Below are positions 34,458 to 34,606 of a DNA stretch of 34,606 bases, piece by piece (within the stretch, counting starts at the first letter, position 1; the number at the start of each line of letters is the position of its first letter). The notes below the pieces were generated by a model. It was not told the DNA's origin, searched no databases, and saw nothing but the letters and a program-made list of their open reading frames with translations. The DNA is taken from NCBI GenBank assembly GCA_003670925.1, contig QWQG01000224.1:1-34606 (forward strand). Reading direction: 5' to 3'. The translations under genes and the position numbers were made by a program. The DNA comes from Planctomycetota bacterium. Lineage in GTDB: Bacteria; Planctomycetota; Planctomycetia; Planctomycetales; Planctomycetaceae.

Positions 34458-34606
34458 TTGACAACCTTGCTTTTCATGGACTAGAACTTGTCCACACAAA
34501 CCGGAATCGATTGAAGCTGAAGTCGATTTCGCCCGAACCAGACGCCGCGTAACGTTTGATCGTCCGGCTGCACCAAAGTCTGACCATTGCCGCTCAAAGT
34601 TCAACC

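Noticed and set aside
34458-34606. Protein-like minus-strand frame (GQTLVQPDDQTLRGVWFGRN...) before the second sulfatase
   Set aside because: It might be the tail of an upstream gene, but a TGA lies in the same frame at the window edge and only about 40 codons are visible. Not enough to call.

Overview
The window looks like chromosomal DNA from a planctomycete (Planctomycetota). The evidence is family content: a prepilin-type DUF1559 protein with an H-X9-DG tail, a PVC-type secreted dehydrogenase/cytochrome c giant, two formylglycine-type sulfatases, a planctomycete-style SGNH-like protein, a GxxExxY protein, and a formylmethanofuran dehydrogenase subunit B homologue of the kind this phylum carries for H4MPT-linked C1 metabolism. 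No rRNA, tRNA, CRISPR array, transposase or phage gene was recognised.

Layout. 1-123 is the 3' end of serS. 182-2164 (minus strand) is a likely operon: a small secreted protein gene broken by an in-frame TAA, then a DUF1559 pseudopilin-like protein, then an overlapping lipoprotein. tsaD (2318-3367, plus) is divergent from it, and a small membrane protein follows. 3858-9936 (minus) holds the 1166-aa heme protein, a GxxExxY gene framed by related repeats, and an SGNH-like protein. A hairpin-containing divergent region (9937-10305) leads into a plus-strand run: alkaline phosphatase, fwdB/fhcB-like, MoxR ATPase, and a pRiA4b ORF-3-like protein. A very long glnE (15769-19476, minus) converges on that run.

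19824-28341 (plus) is the most distinctive block. It encodes a type-I-secretion-like ABC exporter with a degenerate signature motif, a HlyD-type adaptor, a SulP anion transporter fused to a beta-carbonic anhydrase, and a TolC-type outer-membrane lipoprotein. A REPIN-like hairpin pair lies between the first two genes, and a palindrome-rich stretch with ORF remnants lies between the second and third. The right end carries an antitoxin/VapC pair, ligA, and two sulfatases; the second sulfatase ends next to an A9 tract where a one-base shift would add a protein-like tail.

Best candidates for something new: (i) the exporter cluster wrapped around a SulP-carbonic anhydrase fusion; (ii) glnE with what looks like a tandem ACT-type insertion between its two nucleotidyltransferase halves, as if a GlnD-like sensor had been built into the adenylyltransferase; (iii) the GxxExxY gene framed by direct and inverted repeats; (iv) the TAA-interrupted secreted ORF and the A9-tract sulfatase, both candidates for recoding or recent gene decay. 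All functional statements rest on motif recognition by eye; no database search was possible.
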